The notes under the pieces: generated by a model
Database searches by the model: none
What the model was told of the DNA's origin: nothing
What the model saw: the letters and a program-made list of their open reading frames with translations, nothing else
Shown here: positions 23,701 to 35,955 of the stretch, in pieces
Numbering within the stretch: position 1 is the first letter of the stretch
Layout: every line of letters begins with the position of its first letter
Source of the DNA: Adiantum capillus-veneris
Taxonomy: Eukaryota > Streptophyta > Polypodiopsida > Polypodiales > Pteridaceae
DNA: 64,000 bases
Assembly (NCBI GenBank): GCA_014529385.2
Contig: CM043959.1
Span: 89,071,529 to 89,135,528 of the forward strand
Direction of reading: 5' to 3'
Translations under genes and position numbers: made by a program

Positions 23701-24362
23701 AAACAAGTAAAACCTGTAGACAATGGGAAAGTCGTTAAGCTATTCAGTATGGCTAAACTGTGAGTAGTCGTCATCTCTCTCAGGTATCTCCCATACTCTG
23801 TATGCTCTCTGTCGTGTGAGCATCTCTCAAGTCCCAACTCCTCTGGCTCTAGCTCTCTAAGCATCTCCTCTGATGTGTCATAGAAGACTGTCTGTGAGCT
23901 GCCTGTACAGGCATTGAAATCCCCCAGGAGTATGATGTCTCCATCTCTGGAGAACTCCCAGATATCATCATCAAGTACAGAGTAAGGAGACTGTCCTCTG
24001 GGTGAAGCATATACTGAAGTGCTGGGAGGAAAATAGCATATGGCGATGTACAAGAAACGTCCAGTCTCTACCCTCAGCCTCACCCACAAGTATCTGGCCT
24101 GATCATCTCTCCGAACTATGTGCAATAGTGGTTGGAGCTCCTCTCTGAAAAGAACTGCTACACCTCCTGATCCTCTAGTCCCATGTGCAGTTCTGGTGCA
24201 TGTCCTACAAGTTGTCTCCCATCTGTATCCTGATATGTGCGGCATCAACTGTCCTGGAGCCTGATGAGTCTCTGAGTAGAAAACAATGTCTCTGTCTCTG
24301 AAGCTATCCTCAAAGGCCCCCACATCAAGTCTATACGAACCATTACAGTTCCAAACTGCCAT
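20751..24362 (-). pseudogene. LINE ORF2: endonuclease, reverse transcriptase, zinc finger, PIP-like tail
   Basis: One reading frame of about 1,204 codons with only two stops, both TAG (23631-23633, 23184-23186), so nearly intact. APE-type endonuclease starts MAVWNCNGSYRLDV, with FYSETHQAPG, ILLGDFNACTG, TVDYVLTHP and, after the first stop, AVDHALLTL. RT has YCSFVDFRKAFDTVP, VKQGCPLSSTLFGMYVDG and the catalytic LLLYADDIVFIS. A zinc finger CQLCHAEPEIEFHYICRC follows. Near the C-terminus QRRISDFF (20964-20987) fits the PCNA-binding box. Function: target-primed reverse transcription in the nucleus (family knowledge). It starts 30 bases after the ORF1 stop, so it needs reinitiation or internal entry. 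Confidence 0.88.
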
Positions 24363-24392
24363 CCTGAGAGTGGTCCCATAGGTCTCGCACCG

Positions 24393-25262
24393 TCATGTAG
24401 AGCGGTGCTCTGTAATCACTACTCGTCCATTTCTGTAGAAAGCTAACTTCCCCTTCTCCCTTGCTGCTATAATCTCTGGCATGACCTCTCTCATATGTGC
24501 AAGCTGTGAGAGCGTAAGATCATCTCCTAAAAAGATACCTGTTTTGTTGAGGGTTGGCCTCTTCTTTAAAAAGTCTTTCCTTTCTTCCATGGAGGGAAAG
24601 CGTAAAATGAGAGCCCGTCCTTTTGAACTCTCCCCATTACCTTCACTCTTCTTGCCCACTCTCCAAGCTTGTGTGTGCGAGGGCTTCTCCACCCCCATCA
24701 TGGACATGAGGCTCTTCACCTCTTGGTCCACCTTATCTGAATCTTTTAGGCCGGTCACTCTCACGTGTAGAGCGCGTACCCTTCTTCGTTGTTCCTCTTC
24801 TAGTGTTTTGTTGATGATGTCGGGTGTAGTCGGAATTTCCTTGCCCTTTCCCTTCTTGACAACTTCAATCCATTTTTCAGCCTCGTCCATTTTCTTTTGT
24901 GTTTTGGAGAGAACCTCCACCCATGAGGTCTTCATTTCTCCTTCCTCCTTTATTTCTTTGACTTGTGCTCGTATACTATTCAGCTCGTCAATCATTGATG
25001 GCTGAATTTCCCCATCTTCAAGGCGTCTTCCCTCTTTGGTTTCGTCGAGTTCCTCCCGAAGGGCTGAGATGCTACTTTTTAAAGCTTGAATTTCATCCCG
25101 GAACTCCTTGCGTTCTAGTTCCCTCGCCTGTTCCTCCCTCTTTTTCCATTCGAGAATTAAATTCTTCTCTTTCTTCCACTCATCCATGTGGGCTTTGCAT
25201 TCTTTCAACTCCTTTTCAATGGCTGTCATCCTCTTGCTTGTGACCATGTAGTGCGCCGCCAT
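24393..25262 (-). CDS. LINE ORF1 protein, coiled coil plus RNA-binding domain
   Basis: Intact frame from ATG 25262 to the stop at 24393 (289 aa). Residues 1-150 are charged and heptad-like (MTAIEKELKECKAHMDEWKK; EFRDEIQALKSSISALREEL), a likely coiled coil. The second half (RRVRALHVRVTGLKDSD, SKGRALILRFPSMEERKDFL, TGIFLGDDLTLSQLAHMREV) looks like the RRM and C-terminal domain of L1-type ORF1p, which binds element RNA as a trimer. The frame stays open upstream into the LTR's GA tract (Ser-Leu repeats) but without another ATG. Alternative: a diverged LINE ORF1 with only a structural likeness to L1. Confidence 0.82.
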   Translation of the reverse strand: MAAHYMVTSKRMTAIEKELKECKAHMDEWKKEKNLILEWKKREEQARELERKEFRDEIQALKSSISALREELDETKEGRRLEDGEIQPSMIDELNSIRAQVKEIKEEGEMKTSWVEVLSKTQKKMDEAEKWIEVVKKGKGKEIPTTPDIINKTLEEEQRRRVRALHVRVTGLKDSDKVDQEVKSLMSMMGVEKPSHTQAWRVGKKSEGNGESSKGRALILRFPSMEERKDFLKKRPTLNKTGIFLGDDLTLSQLAHMREVMPEIIAAREKGKLAFYRNGRVVITEHRST

Positions 25263-25289
25263 TTGTCTTGCCTTATTTGTTTCCCTTTC

Positions 25290-25661
25290 TGAGAGAGAGA
25301 GAGACAAACGCCAGAGATGGTGAAGAAGGGGCGATCAAGCCCCCATGATTAAGCAAGAGACACAATACAATCAGACGTGTGATCTCTGTGAGATGAGAGA
25401 TGTGGAAGTGGGTAACCCCCTGCCCCCATAAATAGGTGCCCAAGGGGAGGTAGGGCAAGGCCTGATAAAAATCCCCACGACCCAACAGAAAAATGATATA
25501 TGGAAATATATGTGGGCGCCCGGACAAAAGTGGGTGGCCGGCCCCAAACGCGGGCAGCCGGACCAGGTACAACCTAGACTATGGGTGGCCAGCCTAGAGA
25601 CATACTAGCCATACAAGTATGCCCTAGACCTGTGAAGCAGCAGAGTGGTGTAAGTCTAACA
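25290..25661 (-). repeat. Element A 5' LTR, outer part
   Basis: Continues the LTR after the LINE. It matches 17795-18143 and includes GGGGCGATCA, TAAATAGGTGCCC and the end GTAAGTCTAACA, followed by TSD TTAAA. Confidence 0.85.
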
Positions 25662-25666
25662 TTAAA

Positions 25667-28235
25667 GAGAGATTGAGTCCCATAGGAGGGCGGCGGTAGG
25701 GTCTTCTGGACTTGAGGCCCTTCCCAGAAAAAGAATAGGCATCTTCTCAGCCACAGACTTTCAGTTTCATTAGGGTACTGTATTAAATCCACTCAGAGGC
25801 AAAGATCACCACTAGAGCATGCTTATAAACATAATGCAACCAAGGAGAAGGTGCATGGGGAAAGTGCCATGGGGTCGTACATCAATCACATGACACAAAT
25901 CCATGGAACACTATCATATTAGCATTGGATGTAAGTTTCATCCACAACATACACACAGAATTTCTTTGTTGTACTTGTTTGTTTGGATTTGTCGTTTTGT
26001 CTTCAAATAGATGATACAAATGTCTTCTTTTGGATGCCTTTCATGCTGTTTTACCAGGTTTTCTTGGTAGCACTGGAAGCCATGTACATGTCACCAAGGA
26101 ATTGCATTGTCTAAGCCGATTGCCCACTTTTTCTGCAATTTCAGCATTTTCCATATTAATGCCAATTTTTATGTCATGTCAGGGGGTGTTTTTTATGGCA
26201 CCCATTCCCCCCCCCCCCCCCCCCCCCCCACCGAGCCTTTAATGCAAGGGAAATTTGTTGATTATTCAGTAGAGGTAGCCAGTGTGAGCGTTCTTTTTCA
26301 TATAAGGTGGAACAAGTCATATAGGCATAAGTAAAATCCATGAAAACGATAATTCATGAAGGTGATAAATATGTTGCTAATCGGAATCATCATTGATCAA
26401 CTTCACAAGCTTGTTACATGTCCACCATGCTTTTTGAGAAGCTATTTCCTTTGTTTGCACAAAGAAGAAGCTGTATTTCTATTGCTTGAAATTCCCCCAA
26501 CTACTCCCGATCCTGGAGGCACACTGAGAGGAAAGTAAAACTTTGATAAAAAGCAGGCCCAGCTGCAGAAACTGGAAAAACTGATAGAAACTGGCTACAA
26601 GGGGACTGAAAATTTGAAAAAATGGTCAGGAACACACTAAAAAAGAGAGGAAGCCCAGATGCAGAAACTGGAAAAACTGATAGAAACTGGCTATGAGGGG
26701 ACTGAAAATTTCAAAAAAATGGTCAGGAAGAAGATCACTCAAAAAGAGAGGAAATGGCCCTGAACCGCCACAGCTAGCACCCCCGGCTGAGTATTTGTTT
26801 ACTGATTGTGTATACAACAGACGACAAGAATTGGAAGTCTTCTTTGTAAAATCCAGACTTAATGCACCAAGTGTGTGTTTTTGTGTCCGCACCACCTTGT
26901 GACACACCAAGGACTCTACTATAGACTGCTGCAAAAGCACACCCCTAAAAGTGTCAGAGTCCACATGCTTTATAAAACAAGTGGCACTTAGGAAGCAGCC
27001 CCAAAAGTCAATTCCCGTAAACCCCCCCCCCCCGCCCCCCCCAAAAAAAAAACAAATTTTATTTTTACTTTTTTGAAAACCCAGCTTTTTGAAGCACAAA
27101 GAGTGTTTTGGGTATTTCCACAAGAAGAGGAGAGAAGAGAAAACAAGATCCTCTCTCTGTCTTCACCTAGGAAAAGATCAGTCCCGGGATTCACCATGAG
27201 AAACTTATCATACCACCTAAGTGCAAGGGAAGGGGTTTCTTTGGGAGATAGATAGAATACATATAGACACACAAATTAGGGATTTTTTATAGTAAACAAT
27301 CTAACTGCTGCTAGAGAATTATATGTGGTTACCCCATTACATGCCGCTATAAAAAGAAGATAAGCCAATATGATTAAGGTATTGACTTTAAAAATGCAAC
27401 ATATATGGCATCAAGTTTGGTTTTTTTTAAACTTGAAGGTGAGACATTGTACGAAACCTTATATATAAGGTAGGGGCATAATAATTTTAATAACTACCTG
27501 TCGTAAAAGTGTAGAAAGGGGGTCATTTTTACTTCACATGAGTCGTAAATAAGGGGATTTCCGAAACTCTCCGCTTGTAGGTGGCATGTCCTTTTCTATA
27601 AAGAGCGAATCCCCGGGAGATCAGTGAAGAGAGAAAAAATTCCACTAGAAATATCCTATTCTAGAGAGAGAAAATTTTTCCAAGAGAGAAAAATCAATCC
27701 TTGGCTGCTACAGAGGAAAACTACACTTTTCTATAACAAAAACAATAAGCTTGAGGATTACACGAAATTTAGCACTCCGTAGAGTGCTGATTTTCTCTAG
27801 AGAGACCAAAGAATCAAGAGCAAGAGGTCAAGTGCACGGCAAGGAATTCTTGCTATGACAAAGATTGGCATGGATGATGACAGTGCGATTGGCCAAACAT
27901 GCGCATAGATGAGTCACGTCTCCGGTCTAAACGCAAAAGCCCTAACCGTAAATTGGTCATATTTAGCCCTGTAAATTCAAAGCGATCCTCCTCAATCATA
28001 GGTTGAAAGCGGAAGAAAGAGAAACACAAAATGAAAGACAAGGAAATAGCACACACATGAAAGACATGTACATTGTATGCTCCTATGCAATTAGCCATTC
28101 TCATACTCTGTGGTGGCAAAGTGAATCACGAATTACCTAGCTAACAGACATGAGGGACCGAAAAGTCTATCTCCAACCATAATCGAATCTTGAGTGTGAT
28201 CGTTCGCCTAAAGCCTAGTATATACGAGCCATTTA
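25667..28235. other. Low-complexity spacer, no gene recognised
   Basis: AT-rich sequence with C homopolymers near 26207-26229 and 27030-27050, a 96-bp tandem duplication (26557-26750), and several short frames of no recognised family. Missing exons of the aldo/keto reductase could lie here, since element A split the flank, but none was recognised. Confidence 0.5.
26557..26750. repeat. Tandem duplication, 96-bp unit
   Basis: Two adjacent copies starting GCCCAGCTGCAGAAACTGG (26557) and GCCCAGATGCAGAAACTGG (26653), each ending in AAAAAGAGAGG. They differ at a few sites and by a small indel. Confidence 0.85.
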
Positions 28236-29722
28236 TGTGAGAGTGCGCTTGTGAGAGAGAGATATGATGATATGATATGATATATATTAACGTCTTCAAA
28301 AGGCCAAAATGACCTATGAGACGAGCTGATACAAAGTGGTGAAACTAGTACAATGTCTGAATACAAAAGTACAAAGGTACTGAATGCAAAAAATAAAAAT
28401 GAGAAGTGAGTAGTGACAGTGAAAATGAAGTGTAGAGTAAGTTCTCAATGACACTCCGGATGTCGTGCTAGGATGTCCCTGATCCTCTACTGAAGTCTCC
28501 GTCGATGGAGTGTGCTCCTGTGTCTCGGTCGTGGTCACCTCGATCTCCCAAGCTCAATCGCCCTGTCAATGAGGGTGCCTCTGGTATGGACACGGGCACA
28601 ACTCTGCGCTGGTGGCTGCTCTCCTGGCTTTCCCGATCCAAAGAAATCTGTGATCGGTCTTTGTGACTGTCGTGTCCCATGTTTCCTCAACAGACTATCC
28701 CTATGCCGCTGTAGCTCAAGTAGATATAAGCCAAGGCATCTCTGATCCTCATACTTCATGACTCTATCTAGGGGTCCAAAGCCCTCCCTGAATAAGCAAT
28801 GGAAGCGCCCTCGTATCTCATAATACACAGTGCAGTGGCATATGTAATGTAACTCTGTCTCTGGCTCTGTACCGCATAATTTACATATCCTGCTCTCCGG
28901 TGGTATCCCTCTGAATCTGCCCGTCTCAATCTCCAAATGGTGCGAGGATGTGCGGATCTGACCTATAGCGCATCGCAAACTATGAGACAGATGAGTGTCC
29001 ATGTAGCTCGGACAAATCACAAACCCATCACCCGAGAGTTGGAGAAGATGCTCCTTGTAGAAAGCCATCTTCATGCCCAACTCCTGCACTGGCTCTACCC
29101 ATGTCCTCCTGGTGTCCAACTGTATAAGATCCTGACGAATAAGTCTAGTGATCTCCGTCCGTGTGACTGGTAGTGAAGGTGCATCCAGGGAATACCAAAA
29201 AGGAGGCAGTCTATCTAGGCTGAAACTATGCCTTTGAAACCAAGAGGTCATCTGCGCATACCAACATGATGTGTCTCCCTGCGTCGCTAACTATCTAGAA
29301 GACTCCAGAGCCAATCTAGCGTATTTGCCTCCACGTGTATCCCATAGGCTGTGCAAAAAGGACACGGATCTGGTAATAGCCTCAATCTCTATAGGAGGGG
29401 CTGCTAGCTCCGCTCGAATAATCGCATGTGATACACAGAGAGAGAGAGACGCTAGTGTGTGGAAGAGGGGGCGATCAGCCCCCCATGACTACCAGAGCAA
29501 AAGATATGCAATACAATGCCAATCATATGTCAGACTATATGAAATGGGTACCCCCCTGACTCCATATATAGGAGTTCCCAAGGGAGTCCATACTGGGCAC
29601 GCGACCGCCTAGGCGGCCGAACAAAAGTGCAACCTATACGTGGGTGGCCAGCCCGGAGAGATACGAGCCGTACAAGTATGTCGTAGGCCTATGTGAAGCA
29701 ACAGAATGCTGTAAATATAACA
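28236..29722 (-). repeat. Element B 3' LTR with LINE insertion
   Basis: Starts TGTGAGAGTGCG, has a short GA tract, then truncated LINE sequence (about 28262-29432), then resumes CACAGAGAGAGAGAGACGC and GGGGGCGATCAGCCCCCC, and ends AAATATAACA at 29722. Confidence 0.83.
28262..29432 (-). pseudogene. 5'-truncated LINE copy (ORF2 C-terminal part)
   Basis: Matches the last third of the LINE at 20.5-25.3 kb. The long frame 29251-28535 gives DRLPPFWYSLDAPSLPVTR, the zinc finger CKLCGTEPETELHYICHC, and QRPITDFF at 28640-28663, so the PIP-like motif is conserved. A TAG at 29291-29293 stands where the other copy has CAG (SSRQLA). The 3' tail is an ATATC-type repeat rather than ATTTC. It is inserted in the GA tract of element B's LTR. 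Confidence 0.85.
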
Positions 29723-30151
29723 CCCCCTCAGCACCGGATGTTGAGCAAAGCCCATGAAGCCAAAGATGTGAGGCAAATGATAAAGATGTCTACTGCGATG
29801 TCTGCAGTAGTCTGGGGTGTCCCAACCTCAGAGAAATTTCCATGGTGAAGTGTCGTAACGAGCAGTGTAGCAAACTGATGTACTCCGCCAATACAGGGTG
29901 AAGATACTGCGTGAAGGTCCCGAACTGAGTGTGAAAACAACTCCTTGTCATAATAGAAGTGCCAATAGACCTGCAAGTGTCTTTCCCAATAGGATCTGTG
30001 GTGTCTGTAGTCAAACTGTCTTGAAAAAATGGAGAAGCCCAGGAAACGTCTTGAGAATGACCGGAAGCCTGTCAATGCATGAACCTGCAACCCAAGGTGG
30101 CAAGGTGGCTTAGCTGTGTAAAACTCCTGGAAGGCGAGATGTAGCAATATG
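29723..30151 (-). other. Element B internal region, 3' part
   Basis: Begins with CCCCCTCAGCACCGGATG on +, matching 18144 onward of element A. No coding domain is recognised. It ends at the ATATG duplication of the solo LTR. Confidence 0.7.
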
Positions 30152-31947
30152 TGTCACCAGCATGTGACTACTATCTATCCTTTTTGTTGATTTCTTTCTT
30201 ATTATTTATTTATTTTCACTTTTTGGAAACACCCCTCTAGAAATCTAACTGCCCTGCATTGCATAGCTAGTGTGGAACTGTTCACAGGGAGTCCAGGCCC
30301 GAGGACAAGAGAGCACTAAGGTTGGACAAGGACTATGGTCAGCCAAAGTGGGGTCATTGACTAGCCAAAGTGGAATCCTTTGCTACGTAGGCTACATTTC
30401 AGTTCTTGGTGTGGCTGCAGTGTACAAAGAGGGTCAGATGACCTAGAAAGATACAATGGCAGCATCTCCTAAAATTTAGGGAACTGCTATTTTGGACCTG
30501 AAAATGTGTTCGCGTCATTAGCTCTGGAATGACAAGAGGAACATTTTATTGCTCTGTTGCCAAGTCAACTGACAAACCAATTGAGATATTTTTAGCCAAG
30601 TTGGCCAAAATCGAAAACTGGGCAAGGTGCCACTCTGTGAGCACTTCTGCCCCTTTCAACTGTAGGTGGATTGCAACAGGTTGCAAGAGCTATGGAGTGC
30701 TTCCTTTCCCTCTTATGTACAGTGCGGTGCCAGGAGTGATGCCCTGCATGCTACGCACTGCTCTCTCTCTCCCCTATGAGCAGTATGTTATGCCCCTCTA
30801 GAGGGCTTTTCATTTGACCAATGTACAGTTATGTGGGTTCATGCGCGATTGCCGAGGCAAGAGCCTCTTGCACAGGTACTGGATTAGCTAGCGGCTAATC
30901 ACCTGCAGGTACAGGTGAATTCGGAGAGGTTTCACGTGCGAAATCCCGTCCGATTCAAAGGGCAACTAGCCCTACAGGTGCGGGAGCTCGAGGACTTGCT
31001 ACGGATGCGACCAGCAAGTGAAACGGAGCCCGAAACAGTGAATTACAGCCTGCTGTCTATTTTTGCAGGTTTAGGGTTTCGGCTCTAAACGGACCCTAAT
31101 ACCCCCAGGAGGTTCGGGGACGCGAGGGGACCGCTCTACAGGTGATCTCGCACATTTTCGGGGCAGAAAACAGAGAATTCAGCATGCTGCAGATTCTCGC
31201 CAGGTTTTGCAAAGTGTCTGTATGCGTCGGGAAAGTCATCTAATGCGTAGGGATACTGACTGTGAAGGGTCCTAGTACAGTTATGTTGCCGAAATTGGGC
31301 CAAAACGGACGAAATTCAGCCCAGATTGTGTGGGGCAGCTTGTAGGGAACCACAGCTTTTATTCCCTCTTTTAAAGAATAAAGAAATACCGAAAGGGGCG
31401 CCTATTTAAGGGCCAATCTGGTGTCGGTCTTCTTATACAAGTGCAATCTAGCAACCTGTATCCCTTTCCCCTTTGTCGTGTCTTGAAGGTATAGGTAAAG
31501 TGGGCGACAAATTTATTTAAAGATCCTTCTATTAGTTAATGAAAACTTCCCATAGGGCTACAACCACCTCTGCAAGAGAGGGCTACAACAAGCATGATGG
31601 GGAGACTCCCAATGAAAAAACAGCATATATACAATGAGGCTAAATCAAGAGATGGGAGAGGGAAGAGCCACACAGGTGGACAGTAGTGCCATTTGAGCAC
31701 CCCCTGGACTATGGTATAGAAAGGCCCAGGGCGCCAGAGTCGAAGGAAAGCCTCGCGGCGCTCCCGCATGCAGTCGGAGCTGCCCTGTAGTCCCTCAAGC
31801 TGTCCTCAGAGAGTATGAATCAGCTCTAGCCAAAAGTCACGAACAGTCTCTGCTGGTGGCACAAGGCGAGCCTCAAAGGTGGGGAAACAGCGGGCCAGCC
31901 AGATGAACCAAAGTGTCAGGCCACTGATGAGCTCCCAACACTCCTCT

Positions 31948-34900
31948 TCACTGCACCTCTCCTGTGGAGTAAGCTCTGTAGCAGGCTGGAGTGTAGGACG
32001 CCCCCCCTGCATCACTATCATCCTGCTGGTGGAAGATAGCAAACTGAAGTGCAAGGCCCGTGAGGGTGGACCAAGCCGCTGCCCCCCAAGTGTACTGTCG
32101 AGCCGTGGAGAGAGCAGGCATCAGCCGAAGAACTCGTAGCCACACCTGCTGGGCCGAGGGACAATCCCAAAGACAGTGACACTGACTCTCCACCAAATGG
32201 TCACAAGCTGCACATGTGGCCGAGAGACCACTATGCACTAGCCAGCTCCCTACTGCTGTGGCTCTATGTGCGACCAGCCCCACTGAAACAAGGTGACTCG
32301 GCTCGGCTGTCTGGAGTCCCACAACCTCTCCCAAAAAACTGCCAAGAACTCGATTGTGAGACCCTCCTCCTGCCAATGACGTGCTGCAGCGGGGAGGGCC
32401 TCTCTCTGTGCTGCTAGTATATGGCGTCCCAGTCGAACAGTGTACTAAAAGAACGGGACTCCTGGGTGGTCTGCAGAAGAGAAGGGGTCCCTCCATAGCC
32501 ACTCACCACGATCCCACTGTACTCGTGCCAGCGGACAACACTCCCAAGCCCATAGCTTCCAGCGTCCTGTCTCAAGGACTGTTGGGTCAGGGTCTATGAC
32601 GCAGGTCCTCCCACAGATGCCCACTACTCGGATCCTCTGAAAACAGCACTCTGCTACCTGCGGGGCCTCTACTGCAACTCGCTGTAGTCGTCTCCCACCC
32701 TGAAGCTCGAAGAACAGGGCTGAGACAGACTCTGAGCAGGCCCTGTCTGAAATGAGAACCTCCAGTCGTGTGAAGGCTCCCATCCATCGGGGTGCTACTG
32801 GCTCAAGAGGCGTGAGCCACTCAGCTCGAACTGACACTGTGATGTCCTGACACATGCTCTGCACCCCTCTCATGCCCTGTATCCTGCACCTCCTCTGACA
32901 AACCTGTGAACTCTAGCAAGTCACCTAGAGAGCGCGCTGGACCTGCTGCCATGGGACCCCAAGAAACATGAGGCCGACTACCAACCAAGAGGCCTCTCTG
33001 AGTGCTAACCATGGGGTTCCAGACGAGGGGCTGCCGTAGGCACTCCTCCGTGCACGTCGGCTGTCTCTGCTCTACGCCACGCCGTAAGAGCTCCCAAGGT
33101 CGAAGCAAACTCACAGCGAAGCGGTCCTCCAGTCTCCTGCTCAAACCAACTCGGCACAACTCTGTAAAGATCCATCTGGTCGAAGGTTGCCAAGGGCCTC
33201 CTGACTGAGGCACCCTGGCACGAAGCCTCTGCACCAAGAACTCCTTCCAGGGCTCCTCTCTTGGAAGAAGAACTCTGACTACGAACTTCCCAAGAAGGGC
33301 TCTGCTCTGCTGTGCTGGATCAATGATCCCAAGCCCTCCCTGAGGGCAAGGAAGTGAGATGACCGACCAAGCCACCTTGGCTCGGGCAATCTGAGTGTCA
33401 CGACCTGACCAAAGGAAGTTCCTGATCAGCCTCTCTACGTGGCTGATACAAGAACTCAAGAAGATCCAGCAAGAAGTGATGTACCACATAGTCGCCAACA
33501 ACACCTGGTTGGCAACTACTACTCTACCAGCCAGCGAAATTCGTGCTAAGCTCCAATGTAACAGCTTTCTCCTCATGGACAGGAGAAGAGGAGCAATCTG
33601 CTGCTCAGGGGACAAGTCCAAACCAACCTGACAACCCAAGTACCGAACTACAATCCCTGGGGGAATCCACCTGAAACCCTCTTCCTAGCATCCAATCTGG
33701 CACAGGGGCACTGCCAACCGAGAAAGCCACTCTCTTTCTCCAATTGATCAGTGTGCCCGATGCACAACAGGTCTCCAAAGCCTGCTCACATCTGTGCAGA
33801 TTGGCATCCTGGCCCTCTAAGTACAAGCCTGAGTCATCGGCAAACTCAGCGTCCAATAGCCTCGCAGACCAACCTGATATGACACCAAAAATCTACTCAT
33901 CGCCTCCGCATAGAACAGAAAGAGAAAGGGGGCAAGAGGACAACCCTCTCTGACCGAGCGTGTGAGCATGAAGCGCTCACCTCTACCTCCTGCCAAAAGC
34001 ACCTGACTGTGAGCATGTCTGTACAAAGCTGACACCCCTCTGATCCAAGCATCTGAGAAGCCCATCCTGCGTAGAGTGCCCTCTGGAAAGTCCCAGTCAA
34101 CTCTGTCATATGCCTTCTCAAAATCGAGAAGAAGAATCACAAGGTCCTCCCCACGGAGCCGTGCCAGGGCAGAAGCCTCCCAGAAAGTGAAGATGTTGTC
34201 AAGGATACTGCGTTCCTTGACAAAACCTGTCTGAGTCCCATGTATAAGGCTCTCCAAAAGTGGCTGAATCCTCAAACTCAGAGCCTTGGCAAGAGTTTTG
34301 TAGGCTGAGTTGAGGATGGTGATGGGGCGCCACTGTCGAATCTCATCCAAGGAGCCACCCTCCTTTGGAATGAGGTAAATCAGGCCCTCACTCATGCTAT
34401 CAGGCATCACTCCTGTGTGCAAAATGTACTAAAAGGCACTACAAAGATCTGGGCCAAGCAGGTCCCAATACTCCAAGAAAAAGCTAGGAGTCAACCCATC
34501 CTCACCTGGACAGCTACCACGACGGAGGGCCCTAAGAGCCGTGTGCAGCTCCTCAAGCTGAAGTGGCATCTCTAGCCTAAAGCGCATCTCCTCTGTCACA
34601 AGATAAGGCATCTGTGCGCAAACCTGCTCCCTGCATGCATCCTGCCGCTCTGACTGGGGCTCAACCGACAGTAACTCACGGTAAAAGTCAGTAGCAACTG
34701 CACGCATATCCTCGGGCTCACAAGCAACTGACCCATCGGGTCTCCTCAACTGATTGACCTTGGCATGAGAGTACCGAGATCCCACAGTCTCAAAAAAAGC
34801 ACCTGTCACTCTGTCACCCACCTGAGTCCACTGAGATGTCTGTCGGTGAAAGGCAAACTCATGACGCCTCTCCTCTGTGCTAGCAAGCTCCTGACGATCC

Positions 34901-35955
34901 TGCTGTAACTGCTCCTCCAACCATGGACTGTCTGGATGCTGCTCCTGCATCCTCTGTAGTGAAGCAATGCCTCGTCTGAGACGCTACTCCTCCTCTCTCG
35001 CTGCAGCCCGGAGAGCCAAAGACTCCTGGAGAAAAAAGTGGATAAGCTGAGCTAGGCCTAAGGCCACTCTGTCTGCAGGTGGAACCTGGCTGTCCATGCC
35101 CTCTGTCCAGAGAACCTCTACCCTCTCTCTGAGTGCTGAGTCCAACAAGACCCGCTCTGGGATGCGAAGCATCGTGCTCCCACTCCTCTGCCTGTCTGCC
35201 ACTGTGAGGATCACTGGTGCATGGTCCGAGAAGGATGTCCCTGCCAGGATGCCCACTGATCCCCCCAAGTCACTGAAGTGGTCACTAGTGTAGAAGCGAT
35301 CTATCCGCGATAGATTCACTCCTCCCACTCTGCGGTCCGATCTAGAGAAGGCAAGACTGGGTGGAGGCCTCACAAAGCCAGAGTGCTACCATATATCCGA
35401 GACCCTCAAAGTCATACACAACCTCTCCCAAGCTGCTAACTCGACTCCATGCACAGTAGCATGGCTGCCTCCAATCTTGTCAGAAGGGTCCTCCAACATG
35501 TTGAAGTCCCCTCCTGCACACCAATGGTCGGCCTGCGGCAAAGACTCAACAATCTGTGACCAAAACTCTGCACGAGCACTCGCTACATTGGGCGCATAGA
35601 TGTTCAGGAAGCCCACAAGGCCACCCTGAACCTGCATAGTAATCCACTGAGCCCTGCCTGGCACAATAATCCCTCTGCCCACAATGGCCTGCTGCAATGA
35701 ATCCACAATAGTCATGCATACCCCACCCTGGATGCCTCCAGGTCCAAAAGCAGCTGACCAAAAGGTATCATATCGTCCACGCAAAATCTGACCACATCGC
35801 CGAATGCGGCTCTCAGACAGATGGTGCTCCTGAAGCATAAGGAGATCAATCTCTCCTCCCACAAGGCAACGCTGAAGCTCCTGACGCAATCGGCCCCGCT
35901 GTCGCTGAAACTGGGGCCCACCTAGTCCCTCCACGTTCCATGAGACGATCCTCAT
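31948..35955 (-). pseudogene. L1 LINE ORF2 (endonuclease, RT, zinc finger), few lesions
   Basis: Starts MRIVSWNVEGLGG at 35955. Endonuclease motifs: LLMLQEHHLSESRIRR, CAGGDFNMLED, LSRIDRFYTS, TSFSDHAPVIL. RT motifs: GTQTGFVKERSILDNIF, LLLDFEKAYDRVDW, VREGCPLAPFLFLFY and LLDAEFADDSGLYL (FADD). Zinc finger: CAACDHLVESQCHCLWDCP. Most of the ORF stays in one frame, with local shifts around 33.6-33.86 kb and 32.5-32.87 kb. Three in-frame stops (35386, 34984, 34429) are all TAG where copy 1 has CAG. The frame is also open upstream to 36660. Confidence 0.9.

Larger units (their letters stand above)
20504..25289 (-). mobile_element. Near full-length LINE inserted in (GA)n of an LTR
   Basis: A 4.8-kb two-ORF LINE on the minus strand: ORF1 (coiled coil), then endonuclease, RT and zinc finger. 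The 3' end (left) is ...GACGTTAATATATC followed by a pentamer tail (ATTTC)n that runs into (TC)n of the LTR. The 5' end lies in the same purine tract at 25289. Target duplication cannot be measured in a (GA)n tract. Other copies: truncated at 28.26-29.43 kb and degenerate at 14.1-15.6 kb. Confidence 0.88.

Noticed and set aside
24256-24285. CTGATGAG at about 24263, like a hammerhead core
   Set aside because: No CGAAAC partner, no stem II pairing and no complementary stem I arms; it lies inside LINE ORF2 coding sequence.
26207-27050. C homopolymers as element termini
   Set aside because: No matching inverted or direct repeats at their edges; they look like simple low-complexity tracts.
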